DNA of 64,000 nt from Bacillus methanolicus (GTDB lineage: Bacteria > Bacillota > Bacilli > Bacillales > Cytobacillaceae). Each line of letters begins with the position of its first letter. Position 1 is the first letter of the stretch. The DNA lies in the NCBI RefSeq assembly GCF_008764295.1, contig NZ_VTQX01000016.1, positions 1-64,000 of the forward strand. The letters are read 5' to 3'. The notes beneath the pieces were generated by a model that saw only the letters and a list, made by a program, of their open reading frames with translations, did no database searches and was not told where the DNA came from. Made by a program: the position numbers and the translations under genes. Positions 29,838 through 39,752 of this stretch are shown one piece after another.

Positions 29838-30948
29838 CTATTTCAAGTTTTCTGGATTTAATGATTCAAGTTCAGGAAGGACAAAGCGACCATCTTTCCG
29901 AACTAAGACGTCGTCAAAGTATATTTCTCCACCGCCATACTCCTGTCTTTGGATATTGACCATATCCCAGTGGATATTAGAATGATTGCCATTAAAGGCA
30001 TCATCATAGCATTGCCCCGGGGTAAAATGGAAGCTTCCGTCGATTTTTTCATCAAACAAAATATCTTGCATTGGATGTGAAATATATGGATTTACACCAA
30101 TGGCAAATTCCCCAATATAACGGGCACCTTCGTCTGTATCAAAAATTTGGTTTATTCGATTTGTATCATTGGATTTTGCGTCCATAATTTTTCCGTCTTT
30201 AAATGTAAGCTCCACGTTTTCAAATGTGAACCCTTGGTAAGGGGAAGGAGTATTATACGTGATAACGCCATTCACAGAGTTACGTACAGGTGCTGTATAC
30301 ACTTCTCCATCTGGAATATTCATTTGCCCAGAGCATTTAATGGCCGGAATATCTTTAATCGAGAAGGTCAAGTCAGTTCCTGGTCCAGTAAACCTTATCG
30401 GTTTTATTCATTAGCTCTACAAGACTGTCCATTGCTTGATCCATTTTTCCATAATCCAAGTTGCACACTTTAAAGTAGAAATCTTCAAACCCTTCCGTAC
30501 TCATTTTTGCTAGCTGCGCCATTGAAGATGTTGGATAACGAAGAACAACCCATTTTGTTTTAGGAACACGAATATCACGATGAACCTTTTTACCAATCGT
30601 AGAACCAAAGATTTTCTTTTTGTCATCTGGAACATCGACTAATTCGTTGATGTTATCACCTGAACGAAGTCCTATGTATGCATCCATATTGCTCATGACA
30701 TTTGCTTCAAAATCTGCGATCAGATTAAATTGTTCTTCGCTCGCACCTAGAAGAAGAGAGCGATCAACAATATAGTCTTTTAATAAGACAAAAGGATAGC
30801 CGCCAGCTTTATTTGCCTCATCTACGAGAGCTGTAACGAGCTCGCGTTGTAGTCCAAAATTTTCGATCAATACCTTTTCGCCTTTTTGTAATTTTACAGA
30901 GTAGTTAATCAAATTTTTTGCTAGTGTTTCAATTCGTGGATCTTTCAA
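29838..30948 (-). pseudogene. ampS: M29 aminopeptidase AmpS, frameshifted
   Basis: Two adjacent minus-strand frames together make an AmpS-type peptidase. The first (30948-30373, 191 codons) begins MKDPRIETLAKNLINYSVK and ends [14 protein letters not shown]. The second (to 29838) opens in the middle of the conserved [18 protein letters not shown] and runs through the metal-site region [15 protein letters not shown] and IHWDMV to the normal C-terminus NPENLK. The family reads [11 protein letters not shown], so about five bases are missing near 30388-30395. The remaining parts are uninterrupted, so the break looks recent or is a sequencing artefact. Confidence 0.85.
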
Positions 30949-31105
30949 AGTTAATCCCCCCGTTTTGTTTTGATATTATCCAGCGTTGAAATACAAACGC
31001 TGGGAAATCACATCTATTTTACCCTTTTTTATCTGTTTTGTTTTAAGAATTAGCAAATTCCTTCATAAATCCCATTCGTCATACCTGAAACAAGCTCACT
31101 TTTAT

Positions 31106-31130
31106 GTTAAGATTTTCTTATAAAGGGAAA
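31106..31130 (+). promoter_or_regulatory. Candidate sigma-B promoter of ytxGHJ
   Basis: GTTAAG (31106-31111), a 13-base spacer and GGGAAA (31125-31130) resemble the sigma-B consensus GTTTAA/GGGTAT. The B. subtilis ytxGHJ operon is sigma-B controlled, which supports the call. Confidence 0.55.
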
Positions 31131-31174
31131 AGATAGAACAGAAGACAGATGGATGCTAGTGGAGGTGCTCCTTT

Positions 31175-31642
31175 TTGGAAATTATTCTTTACTTAAGTGC
31201 AGCAGTCGCTGCAATTGCTTTTTTAATTTTAGTCCTTTTTATTGGGAGGACATTGAAATCGTTGCAAGTAACGTTGGATAGTGTATCTAAAACGTTGACA
31301 GGTTTAGAGCAACAGTTAGAAGGGGTAACAAGAGAAACAACGGAATTATTAGCGAAGACAAATGGACTTGCCGAGGATCTCCAGAAAAAGTCAGACAGTC
31401 TTAATGGGGTTGTTGATGCGGTCAAAGATGTGGGGAGCTCCATAAAAAAATTTGGAGGATCATTACAAAATGTCACTTCATCTTTTGACAGGCAAGTAGA
31501 GCAAAATAAAGATAAGGTTTCACAAGTCATTCAATGGGGACAAGTACTTCTCGAATTAAGGGAGAAATGGGCGGCAAAGAAAGCAAGGTCTGAACCGATT
31601 TCCGAGGAGAAGTTTGAGAGAGTTAGGGAAAGGGACAATTAA
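31175..31642 (+). CDS. ytxG: YtxG-like membrane protein (DUF948)
   Basis: A 155-residue protein with one N-terminal membrane helix (ILYLSAAVAAIAFLILVLFI) followed by a long helical, coiled-coil region (residues 30-135, SVSKTLTGLEQQLEGVTRET) and a charged tail. It belongs to DUF948, the general-stress protein family of YtxG. TTG 31175 follows GGAGGTG. It is the first gene of ytxG-ytxH-ytxJ. Confidence 0.87.
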   Translation: MEIILYLSAAVAAIAFLILVLFIGRTLKSLQVTLDSVSKTLTGLEQQLEGVTRETTELLAKTNGLAEDLQKKSDSLNGVVDAVKDVGSSIKKFGGSLQNVTSSFDRQVEQNKDKVSQVIQWGQVLLELREKWAAKKARSEPISEEKFERVRERDN

Positions 31643-31662
31643 ATTCTAGGAGGTTTTTAGTG

Positions 31663-32106
31663 ATGTCAAGCAACGAAAATCAACAAAATGAGAAAATGGA
31701 TAATGGAATAAATACAAAAGATTTTCTAATCGGGGCTTTCATCGGGGGAATTGTTGGGGCTGCAACAGCACTATTCCTCACTCCAAAGTCTGGGAAAGAG
31801 ATAAGAAGTAATTTGTCAGAACAAGCCCACACAATTAAAGTAAAAACAGATCAGCTTCGAGCAACAGCAGCTGTGAAAGGTTCAGAATTGGCCGAAGCTG
31901 CCAAGGAGAAGACGAGTACGATTGGACAAACAGTGTCGAAACAATCAAACCAAGTTATCAGTAAAGTGAAGGGATTAAAACTTGCGAACATAAATGGAAC
32001 AAATAAAAGTGAAAATATTTCTGTAGGTGGGCAATCTGATATTCAAAAGAAATTAGAAGAAACAAAAAAAGCATTTGATGAAACGGAACATCAATTAAAT
32101 CATTAA
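31663..32106 (+). CDS. ytxH: YtxH-like general stress protein
   Basis: A 147-residue protein. Residues 22-45 form the YtxH glycine-rich membrane segment (FLIGAFIGGIVGAATALFLT) ending in PKSGKEIR, the family signature. The rest is a charged helical region typical of desiccation or stress proteins. ATG 31663 is used rather than the overlapping GTG 31660, with TAGGAGGT upstream. It lies 20 bases after ytxG. Confidence 0.88.
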   Translation: MSSNENQQNEKMDNGINTKDFLIGAFIGGIVGAATALFLTPKSGKEIRSNLSEQAHTIKVKTDQLRATAAVKGSELAEAAKEKTSTIGQTVSKQSNQVISKVKGLKLANINGTNKSENISVGGQSDIQKKLEETKKAFDETEHQLNH

Positions 32107-32134
32107 TAGCGTTGCTTATGTAGGAGGAAGCCAA

Positions 32135-32464
32135 ATGGAAAAATTAGAATCTGTTGCGCAATTTGCTCGAGTACTGGCTGAAAATCGTCGTTTTTTCCTG
32201 CTAAAGCATTCATTAACATGTCCAATCAGTCAAGCGGCCTTCGAGGAATTCGAAAGCTTTGCAAATGTTCATGGAAAGATGAACTATTATTATTTGACTG
32301 TGCAAGAGGCACGCCCATTATCAGATCATATTGCTGACACATTTCATGTAAAACACGAGTCGCCACAAGCGATTTTATTTAATCAAGAGGATGTTGCCTG
32401 GCATGCATCGCATTGGAAAATTACAACGGAAACTTTAGCGAAAGCGGTGGAAAGCGAAACTTAG
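32135..32464 (+). CDS. ytxJ: YtxJ, bacillithiol-system redox protein
   Basis: A 109-residue thioredoxin-fold protein with a single-Cys active site, HSLTCPISQAAFEEF (Cys about residue 29). The cis-Pro region is VKHESPQAILF. YtxJ/DUF2847 proteins are monothiol bacilliredoxin-like partners in bacillithiol redox control. It is the last gene of the ytxGHJ operon and is followed by a strong terminator. Confidence 0.88.
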   Translation: MEKLESVAQFARVLAENRRFFLLKHSLTCPISQAAFEEFESFANVHGKMNYYYLTVQEARPLSDHIADTFHVKHESPQAILFNQEDVAWHASHWKITTETLAKAVESET

Positions 32465-32490
32465 TCATTAGGAGATCTAAGTTCAGTTTA

Positions 32491-32536
32491 AAAAAGAGGG
32501 CAAAAACCATGACTTATGGTTCTTGCCCTCTTTTTA
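32491..32536 (+). terminator. Terminator of ytxGHJ
   Basis: AAAAAGAGGGCAA and TTGCCCTCTTTTT pair around an internal ACCAT/ATGGT stem. Confidence 0.87.
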
Positions 32537-32711
32537 CTTTTGAGCTATGTTGGATGATTTTGTTGATTTTCGGCACAGCTTGTGAGATATCATGGTTTTT
32601 CACGTCTTTAAGCTCTGCTGAAAGTCCGCATTGACGAAGAAAAATGCTTGTTTTCTTCTTGAGTTATCGAGTCAGGTTAAAATGAGCCAAAAATTTAAAG
32701 AACGTTGGAGG

Positions 32712-34874
32712 CTAATTTTGCTTTAGCATTTTTGGCCAAACAATTTCTAGCTTGTCACCAGGCTCAATATTTTCAAAGAAAGTCGTTTCGTCACCATTTT
32801 TTAGTAATTGAAAACTACCATTTGCTTGGGAAGGCATTTCAATCTCTACAAAGTTAAATAAATCTTGAAAAATAAAAGGCTGCAATTGTTTTTGATGTAC
32901 GATAAGGTGATCGCCATCTTTAATTAAATCATGATCATGGAGAGTTTGCCCATTTCTTTGAAATTCAGTAACTGTTTTCGTAAGTTGAATTTCTTTCCCG
33001 TTAAAGTAGACTGGAATTGATTGGGAGAGCATGAACTGTTTTTTGTCTGCAAACTCTTGAATGGTAACGGTTTTTTTTGCTTCAACAACAATCTGATCTT
33101 GATCTTCGATGATATGATTTAATTTTGCTTCCAACCCATTTTTGTAAAGCTTCCCGGAAAAGGAAGGAATAATGGTATCCTTTTGATTCAAAGTGACTCG
33201 GAAAGGCTTTAGCTGCAGAAAAAAATGATCTAGATTAAGGGCGATGAACGCTTCCTCTATCGTGTCTGGCATTTTGTATTCGATCTTATCCCGATCCTCA
33301 ATAATCACGTCAGGAGATACCTCTGTACCATTGCGCGTAATAATGGGATTAAGCTCATAATATTTCCCATTAATTGTTATCTTCTTAGTAGGGATTTCAT
33401 CAAGCAATTCGTGAATTTTTAAGCTTGTTTTTTCTCCATCTTTCCCTCTTTCAAGCGTTAAAATATCTCCATTTTTTACGACATCATCAAAAGAGCAGGC
33501 CTCGCCATTAATGAATAACTTTGGAGGGCTTCCATGCTGTCCTGGGATTGTAATTTGCTGTCCATTTAATGAGACGATCATGGCTAATCCAGGTTTTCCA
33601 TATAGCTTATTCATCTTGATTCCCGCTGCAAGGAGACAATCTCCAACCGTTAATTTTTTTACTTCGAACAGGCGTACAGGCTGTTCATTCACATATACCG
33701 TTACGTAATGTACAGGTGTTTTTTGTGCGGCAATGGCAATCCCAATAGGGGTTACGAGCTCAGGTCCTTTTGTAATGCTTTCATCAAGCGTTAACGATGT
33801 AATGGCATCAATGCCGCGGATTGCAACGCGATTAACAGGTAAATTTAGTCTTTCAGCAATTCGTCGCGGTAAATCAGGAGTCTGGCTACCTCCACCTACG
33901 AGCATAACCGCTTTCGGTGATTTTTGTCCATTTAATCGGTAAATTTCATCACAAATGGCTGTGGCCAGTCGATCGATAGCAGGGCCAATTTGTGCGATCA
34001 TTTCTTGTTTTGGAACTTCCGATTCAAACCCTAAAATGTCCGTGATCATCACGCTGTCTTTTGCGTTAATCTCCCGTTTTGCCTTTTCAGCTAAAGGAAA
34101 ATCTAATAAAAATTGATCACTGATGGCCTCAGTAATTTCGTCGCCAGCAATTGGTACCATTCCGTAAGCAATAACCGTACCAGAATCAGTTAAGGCAATA
34201 TCTGAAGTACCGGCTCCAATATCGACAAGGGCAACGTTTAATCTTCTCATACTTGGAGGAATCAGGACGTTAATGGCAGCGATTGGCTCAAGCGTCAAAG
34301 CTTCCATTTCTAAATCCGCTCGATGAAGGGCTGAAATTAAAGATTCGACCACTACTTTTGGCAAAAAAGTAGCAATAATCTCTACGGACGCCTCGTCTCC
34401 TTGCTGGTCAATCAAGCTTCCAATTTCTTCTCCATCTAAGCGATAGTAGAGAACGGAGTAGCCGACACAATAATAATAATGACTTGAATCTTCTTCATGT
34501 TTTTCAGCTACAAGGCTTTGTGCTTTTTGAACCGTGCTTAACTCAAGGTGAAGAATATCTTCTTTTTGAATCATTGGCTTTCCTTTAATATCAATAGATA
34601 CCATAGCTCTCTCGGTTTTTAGAGCTCTTCCCGCTGCGGCAACGCTAACCCTTTTTAACGGCCCGTGTTTTACCTCTAGCTGTTCCTTAATTTCTGTAAT
34701 AATTTTGGATACGGATAGTACATCATGAATTTGACCGTCCAGCATGGCACGTTCTGAATGTTCGATCGCGAGCATATCAACAACATGATAATTTTGCTCA
34801 TTCTCTTCCAAAATGATTCCGACAACGGAACGTGTACCAATATCTAAGGCAAACAATTTTTTCTTTTCTTGCAA
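32712..34874 (-). CDS. Large FtsA-like actin-fold protein with repeated C-terminal modules
   Basis: A 720-residue protein. Residues 1-390 are an FtsA/PilM-type actin fold: phosphate 1 ALDIGTRSV (8-16), phosphate 2 VALVDIGAGTSDIA (about 215), and an adenosine motif VMLVGGGSQTPDLP. From about 450 to the end come five degenerate modules, each with a turn RNG/KNG or INGEA and a later (N/D/E)(G/R/Q)D-x-(I/L) turn, such as NGTEVSP...EDRDKIEYK and NGQTLHD...KDGDHLIVH. FtsA itself is about 420-440 residues, so the tail is extra. TTG 34874 follows AGAAGGTG. It probably acts at the membrane or cell wall, but its function is not established. Confidence 0.8.
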   Translation of the reverse strand: MQEKKKLFALDIGTRSVVGIILEENEQNYHVVDMLAIEHSERAMLDGQIHDVLSVSKIITEIKEQLEVKHGPLKRVSVAAAGRALKTERAMVSIDIKGKPMIQKEDILHLELSTVQKAQSLVAEKHEEDSSHYYYCVGYSVLYYRLDGEEIGSLIDQQGDEASVEIIATFLPKVVVESLISALHRADLEMEALTLEPIAAINVLIPPSMRRLNVALVDIGAGTSDIALTDSGTVIAYGMVPIAGDEITEAISDQFLLDFPLAEKAKREINAKDSVMITDILGFESEVPKQEMIAQIGPAIDRLATAICDEIYRLNGQKSPKAVMLVGGGSQTPDLPRRIAERLNLPVNRVAIRGIDAITSLTLDESITKGPELVTPIGIAIAAQKTPVHYVTVYVNEQPVRLFEVKKLTVGDCLLAAGIKMNKLYGKPGLAMIVSLNGQQITIPGQHGSPPKLFINGEACSFDDVVKNGDILTLERGKDGEKTSLKIHELLDEIPTKKITINGKYYELNPIITRNGTEVSPDVIIEDRDKIEYKMPDTIEEAFIALNLDHFFLQLKPFRVTLNQKDTIIPSFSGKLYKNGLEAKLNHIIEDQDQIVVEAKKTVTIQEFADKKQFMLSQSIPVYFNGKEIQLTKTVTEFQRNGQTLHDHDLIKDGDHLIVHQKQLQPFIFQDLFNFVEIEMPSQANGSFQLLKNGDETTFFENIEPGDKLEIVWPKMLKQN

Positions 34875-35103
34875 AACGATACACCTTCTTTAACTATTAA
34901 TCATACGATTAATCATATACTCTTAAAATACTTTAATGCTTAAAAGCGTTTAATTATTAAAGAAAAGTACGTGACATTGATAATAAATTCATATATAATA
35001 ACTCTAATTATACAGAAATGTCTCTCATTTAAACAGGGCATGAAACAATATTTCTGAATGTGTAAAAAGTAAAGGTAAAAAAGATTCGAAAGGACGGGAA
35101 AAA

Positions 35104-36180
35104 ATGAGCAATATGAAACTTGAAGAATTGCGAGATCGTGTTGACGAACTGAACGTTCAACTACTCAATCTAATTAATGAAAGAGCACGACTTGTGCAAG
35201 AAATTGGACGTGTTAAAGAAACTCAAGGTGTTAATCGCTACGATCCGGTTCGTGAACGCAAAATGCTAGACTCCATACTTGAGAAGAATGACGGTCCTTT
35301 TGAAAAATCGACACTACAGCATCTGTTTAAAGAGATTTTTAAAGCTGGCTTAGAATTGCAGGAGGATGACCATCGTAAAGCTTTGCTTGTTTCGCGTAAA
35401 AAACATCCAGAAAACACAATTGTTGAGGTAAAAGGAGCACAGATTGGCGCTGGTGCTCAACAATTGATTTTCGGACCATGTGCGGTGGAATCTTATGAGC
35501 AAGTGGCAACTGTTGCGGAAGCGGTGAAAGCAAAAGGATTGAAGCTATTGCGAGGGGGCGCCTATAAGCCAAGAACATCACCATACGACTTCCAAGGTTT
35601 AGGTGTTGAAGGGTTGAAAATTTTAAAAAGAGTAGCTGATGAGTATGACTTGGCTGTTATTAGCGAAATTGTGAATCCGGCAGATATTGAAATGGCAGCT
35701 CAATATATAGATGTTATTCAAATTGGTGCCCGTAATATGCAAAACTTTGAACTCTTGAAAGCAGCTGGAGCTGTCAATAAGCCAGTTCTGTTAAAAAGAG
35801 GATTAGCGGCGACCATTGAGGAGTTCATCAACGCTGCCGAATATATTATGGCGCAAGGAAACGGTCAGATCATTCTTTGTGAACGCGGGATTCGCACATA
35901 TGAAAGAGCAACGAGAAATACGTTAGATATTTCTGCTGTCCCAATCTTGAAGCAGGAAACCCATTTGCCAGTCCTTGTAGATGTGACCCATTCAACTGGT
36001 AGAAGAGATCTCCTTCTCCCAACTGCAAAGGCTGCGTTAGCGATTGGCGCTGATGGTGTAATGGCAGAAGTACATCCGGACCCAGCGGTTGCTCTGTCAG
36101 ACTCAGCACAGCAAATGGATCTTGATCAATTTGATCAATTTATGGAGCAGCTTGTCGCTTCTTCGCTAGTACGAGTATAA
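35104..36180 (+). CDS. aroA: Bifunctional chorismate mutase / DAHP synthase
   Basis: A 358-residue enzyme for the first step of aromatic amino acid synthesis. Residues 1-85 are an AroQ-type chorismate mutase ([20 protein letters not shown]), which works as the feedback sensor for chorismate and prephenate. Residues about 100-350 are a type I-beta DAHP synthase ([41 protein letters not shown]). The order aroA-ccpA is that of B. subtilis. A terminator lies at 36200-36236. Confidence 0.93.
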   Translation: MSNMKLEELRDRVDELNVQLLNLINERARLVQEIGRVKETQGVNRYDPVRERKMLDSILEKNDGPFEKSTLQHLFKEIFKAGLELQEDDHRKALLVSRKKHPENTIVEVKGAQIGAGAQQLIFGPCAVESYEQVATVAEAVKAKGLKLLRGGAYKPRTSPYDFQGLGVEGLKILKRVADEYDLAVISEIVNPADIEMAAQYIDVIQIGARNMQNFELLKAAGAVNKPVLLKRGLAATIEEFINAAEYIMAQGNGQIILCERGIRTYERATRNTLDISAVPILKQETHLPVLVDVTHSTGRRDLLLPTAKAALAIGADGVMAEVHPDPAVALSDSAQQMDLDQFDQFMEQLVASSLVRV

Positions 36181-36634
36181 TCTCTTCTTCATACACAATA
36201 AACAGTCTTCTGCTGTGGGCAGAAGGCTGTTTCATTTTTGCTGAATAAGTGCTAGACACAACACTGTTACGGGAGACTATTATGACTTGAAATCTTTAAG
36301 CTATAAGGATGGAAATAACAATAGAAGAAAGATGTTCAGAAAACATCGAGGAAAAAATGCTTTTATAAAGCTTATACTGAGCTCGAAGTTTTTTATTAGG
36401 TTAAAGCCTCACTTGCTCTCAATTTGTTGACGATTTTCAATGCTCATTAAGAAATCTTTAAGAAAAATAAGGGATTTTGTCATTGATTTTCGACTTTTTT
36501 GTAAAAAAATTAGTCTTGACATTGCGAGAGATAGCGGAGTGAAGTATTATTAAGTACATAATTACACACTAAAGCGTGTTAATATAGGTTAAAATAAAAA
36601 TAAATCATTGTTTTAGAATAAGGAGTCGATTGTG
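36181..36634 (+). other. aroA-ccpA intergenic region
   Basis: The aroA terminator (AAACAGTCTTCTGC/GCAGAAGGCTGTTT, 36200-36232) is followed by about 390 AT-rich bases. TTGACA at 36516 is a perfect -35 box, but the nearest -10-like TATTAT is 23 bases away, too far for a standard promoter. No gene is seen. Confidence 0.5.
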
Positions 36635-37633
36635 ATGAATATAACGATATACGATGTGGCAAGAGAAGCTAACGTATCGATGGCAACAGTTTCGCGTGTT
36701 GTGAACGGGAATCCCAATGTAAAGCCTGCTACGAGAAAAAAGGTATTAGAAGTAATAAGCCGATTAGGCTACAGACCCAATGCGGTGGCACGAGGGCTGG
36801 CAAGTAAGAAAACAACAACAGTTGGAGTAGTTATTCCAGATATTTCAAGTACCTTTTTCGCAGAGTTAGCGCGAGGGATTGAGGATATCGCAACCATGTA
36901 CAAGTACAATATTATTTTGAGTAACTCGGACCAGAATAAAGAAAAAGAACTTCACTTATTAAATACCATGCTTGGAAAACAAGTAGATGGAATCGTGTTT
37001 ATGGGTGGGAATATCACTGAGGAACATGTGGAGGAATTTGAAAAATCTCCTGTACCAATTGTATTGGCTGGTTCTATTGAAGAAACAGAACAGGTTCCAT
37101 CTGTAAACATTGATCATGAACAAGCGACATACGATGCAGTTTCTTCTTTTGTTGAAAAAGGTCATAAGAAGATTGCTTTCGTGATTGGACCATTCCATGA
37201 GCCAATTAATGAAAAGAAAAAATTAATCGGGTACAAGCGTGCACTTCATGAAGCCGGTATTGATTACAACGAAGAATTGGTTGTTGAAGGGGACTATACT
37301 TACGATTCTGGAATTGAAGCATTTGAAAAATTAATGGAGCTTGAAGACAAGCCTACTGCCATATTTGTTGGCTCAGATGAAATGGCTTTAGGGGTTGTTC
37401 ATGGGGCAGAGGATCAAGGCTATAGCATTCCTGCTGACTTTGAAGTGATTTCATCAGATAATACAAGGCTAGCGTTAATGGTTCGTCCACAGCTTACAAC
37501 CGTTGTTCAGCCGTTGTATGATATCGGAGCGGTAGCCATGCGCTTATTAACAAAATTAATGAATAAAGAGAAAGTGTCAGAGCAAACGGTAATTCTGCCA
37601 CACCGCATTGAACTGCGCAGCTCTACGAAGTAA
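36635..37633 (+). CDS. ccpA: Catabolite control protein A
   Basis: A 332-residue LacI/GalR regulator. The N-terminal HTH reads [21 protein letters not shown], then the hinge helix [15 protein letters not shown]. The effector/HPr-Ser-P binding domain follows, with [20 protein letters not shown] and [11 protein letters not shown] nearly as in B. subtilis CcpA. It is the master regulator of carbon catabolite repression, binding cre sites with HPr-Ser46-P. ATG 36635 follows AAGGAG by nine bases; the GTG just before it is the alternative. A cre site in this window lies at 39611. Confidence 0.94.
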   Translation: MNITIYDVAREANVSMATVSRVVNGNPNVKPATRKKVLEVISRLGYRPNAVARGLASKKTTTVGVVIPDISSTFFAELARGIEDIATMYKYNIILSNSDQNKEKELHLLNTMLGKQVDGIVFMGGNITEEHVEEFEKSPVPIVLAGSIEETEQVPSVNIDHEQATYDAVSSFVEKGHKKIAFVIGPFHEPINEKKKLIGYKRALHEAGIDYNEELVVEGDYTYDSGIEAFEKLMELEDKPTAIFVGSDEMALGVVHGAEDQGYSIPADFEVISSDNTRLALMVRPQLTTVVQPLYDIGAVAMRLLTKLMNKEKVSEQTVILPHRIELRSSTK

Positions 37634-37645
37634 GGAGCGCATAAT

Positions 37646-37684
37646 AAAACGAGGGCGTCCTGATAATGGACGTCCTCGTTTTTG
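37646..37684. terminator. Terminator between convergent ccpA and acsA
   Basis: AAAACGAGGGCGTCC pairs with GGACGTCCTCGTTTTT with a small bulge. Confidence 0.8.
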
Positions 37685-37757
37685 TCTAATGTAACTTGGA
37701 ATATGCTGGATTTCCTACGGAATTAAAGGAGTATAGGAGAAACGGCCTCTCACACCT

Positions 37758-39476
37758 TTAATCCTCCATTGTTGATAAATCGCCAGTTGGTAAGTCGAGC
37801 TCCCATGCTTTAAGGACACGTCGCATAATTTTTCCGCTTCGAGTTTTTGGAAGCTTATCACGGAATTCAATTTCACGTGGTGCTGCATGTGCTGCAAGTC
37901 CTTTCTTCACAAATTGACGAATATCTTCCTTTAAATCATCACTTACTTCGTAACCATCACGGAGAGCAATGAAGGCTTTGATAATTTCCCCGCGAACTGG
38001 ATCAGGCTTGCCGATTACGCCTGCTTCAGCTACTGCTGGGTGTTCAACCAGTTTGCTTTCCACTTCAAATGGTCCTACTCGTTCACCAGAAGTCATAATG
38101 ACATCGTCAACACGGCCTTGGAACCAGAAATATCCGTCCTCATCCATATAGGCTGAATCTCCAGAGACATACCAATCACCTGGCATAAAGTAGGATTGAT
38201 ATTTTTCCTCATTGTTCCAAATGGTTTTCATCATCGATGGCCAGCCTTTTTTGATCGCTAAATTTCCCATGCGATTTGCTGGCAGCTCATTTCCTTGGTT
38301 ATCGACGATAGCCGCTTTCACACCTGGAATAGGTTTTCCCATAGAACCTGGGCGTATTTCCATACAAGGATAATTGGAAATTAACTGTGCACCTGTTTCC
38401 GTCATCCACCAATTGTCATGGATGCGACGATTAAATACTTTCATTCCCCATCTAACAACTTCAGGATTAAGCGGTTCTCCCACACTAAGTATATGGCGAA
38501 GCTGGCTTAGATCATAGTCTTTAATAATTTCATCTCCAGCCCCCATCAGCATGCGAAATGCAGTAGGAGCGCTGTACCAAACGGTTACGCCATACTCTTC
38601 AAGCATTTTGTACCATGTATTTGGATCAAATCTTCCTCCAACAATGAGATTGGACGTTCCTGTTAACCAAGGGCCGAATATCCCATATGATGTGCCAGTT
38701 ACCCAGCCTGGATCAGCCGTACACCAATAAACATCATCATCCCGCAGATCAAGCACCCATTTAGCTGTTTGATAATGCTGGAGCATGGCGTTATGAACAT
38801 GTAAAACACCCTTTGGTTTGCCAGTTGAGCCTGAAGTGTAGTGAAGAATTAATCCGTCCGTTCTTTCCACCCATTCGATTTCCAGCTTATTGCTTGCCTC
38901 TTGCAGACGCTTATTAAAATCAATATATTGTTCGCTCTCTTGAATTTCATGACCAACGAGGAAAATATGCTTTAAAGCGGGTAATTCGCCCACTGGAACG
39001 CGTTCAAGCAATTCAGGTGTTGTGACGAGCACCTTTGCTTCACTATCTTCGAGTCGATCCCGAACCGCCCCTTCCATAAATGCTTCAAATAAAGGACCAA
39101 CGATCGCACCCAACTTAATAGCGCCTAGTACAGTGAAATATAGTTCAGGAGAGCGGGGCATAAAAATAAATACTCGATCCCCTTTTTCAACATCCCCATA
39201 CGTTTTCAGTACATTTCCAGCCTTATTTGTAAGCTCCTTCATTTCTTTAAAGGTATACTTTTCATTTCGATTAGCATCACGGTAATATAGGGCGACTTTA
39301 TTTTTTCGATAGGAATTTGCATGTTTATCGATCGCTTCATGAGCCATATTTACAAGCCCTGTCTCGGCCCAAGAAAATTGCTTTTCGACTTCCTTCCAAT
39401 CGAAGTTTTCATATGTTTCACGATAATTTTGTAAGTTATATTCCCCTTGTATAACTGGTAGCGTTTCCAATTTCAT
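37758..39476 (-). CDS. acsA: Acetyl-CoA synthetase AcsA
   Basis: A 572-residue AMP-forming ligase that turns acetate into acetyl-CoA. The P-loop YTSGSTGKPKG lies near residue 217, the adenylate motif in WWMTETG, and the C-terminal acetylation-site motif is LPKTRSGKIMRR, where the Lys is the expected target of AcuA. Length is normal. It diverges from acuABC, sharing a 276-base region with a cre site. Confidence 0.94.
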   Translation of the reverse strand: MKLETLPVIQGEYNLQNYRETYENFDWKEVEKQFSWAETGLVNMAHEAIDKHANSYRKNKVALYYRDANRNEKYTFKEMKELTNKAGNVLKTYGDVEKGDRVFIFMPRSPELYFTVLGAIKLGAIVGPLFEAFMEGAVRDRLEDSEAKVLVTTPELLERVPVGELPALKHIFLVGHEIQESEQYIDFNKRLQEASNKLEIEWVERTDGLILHYTSGSTGKPKGVLHVHNAMLQHYQTAKWVLDLRDDDVYWCTADPGWVTGTSYGIFGPWLTGTSNLIVGGRFDPNTWYKMLEEYGVTVWYSAPTAFRMLMGAGDEIIKDYDLSQLRHILSVGEPLNPEVVRWGMKVFNRRIHDNWWMTETGAQLISNYPCMEIRPGSMGKPIPGVKAAIVDNQGNELPANRMGNLAIKKGWPSMMKTIWNNEEKYQSYFMPGDWYVSGDSAYMDEDGYFWFQGRVDDVIMTSGERVGPFEVESKLVEHPAVAEAGVIGKPDPVRGEIIKAFIALRDGYEVSDDLKEDIRQFVKKGLAAHAAPREIEFRDKLPKTRSGKIMRRVLKAWELDLPTGDLSTMED

Positions 39477-39610
39477 TGTAAAAAGTATCCCCCTTTTTGA
39501 TATCGTTGTATTTATTATATTACAAATAATTACTTTTCACAATTTTAAAAATATTCATTTGTAAAATAATGATAAAAGTCACTAAAATAATAAAAATACT
39601 GAAAATTTTG

Positions 39611-39624
39611 TGAAAGCGCTTTAT
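39611..39624. promoter_or_regulatory. CcpA-binding cre site between acsA and acuA
   Basis: TGAAAGCGCTTTAT matches the ideal cre palindrome TGAAAGCGCTTTCA at 12 of 14 positions. In B. subtilis the acsA/acuABC intergenic region is CcpA-controlled, so glucose repression of acetate use is expected here. Confidence 0.75.
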
Positions 39625-39752
39625 TATAAATTAATTCATGTATAATAATAGTAATTATTCATATTGAGTTAATCTCATTATCGGTTTAGATAGACTGGAT
39701 CACGCTAAAGAAGTTTTTTGTGAATCAATTAAAATATTTAGGTGGTGGAGCC

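Noticed and set aside
36516-36550. TTGACA...TATTAT as ccpA promoter
   Set aside because: A 23-base spacer is too long for a sigma-A promoter.
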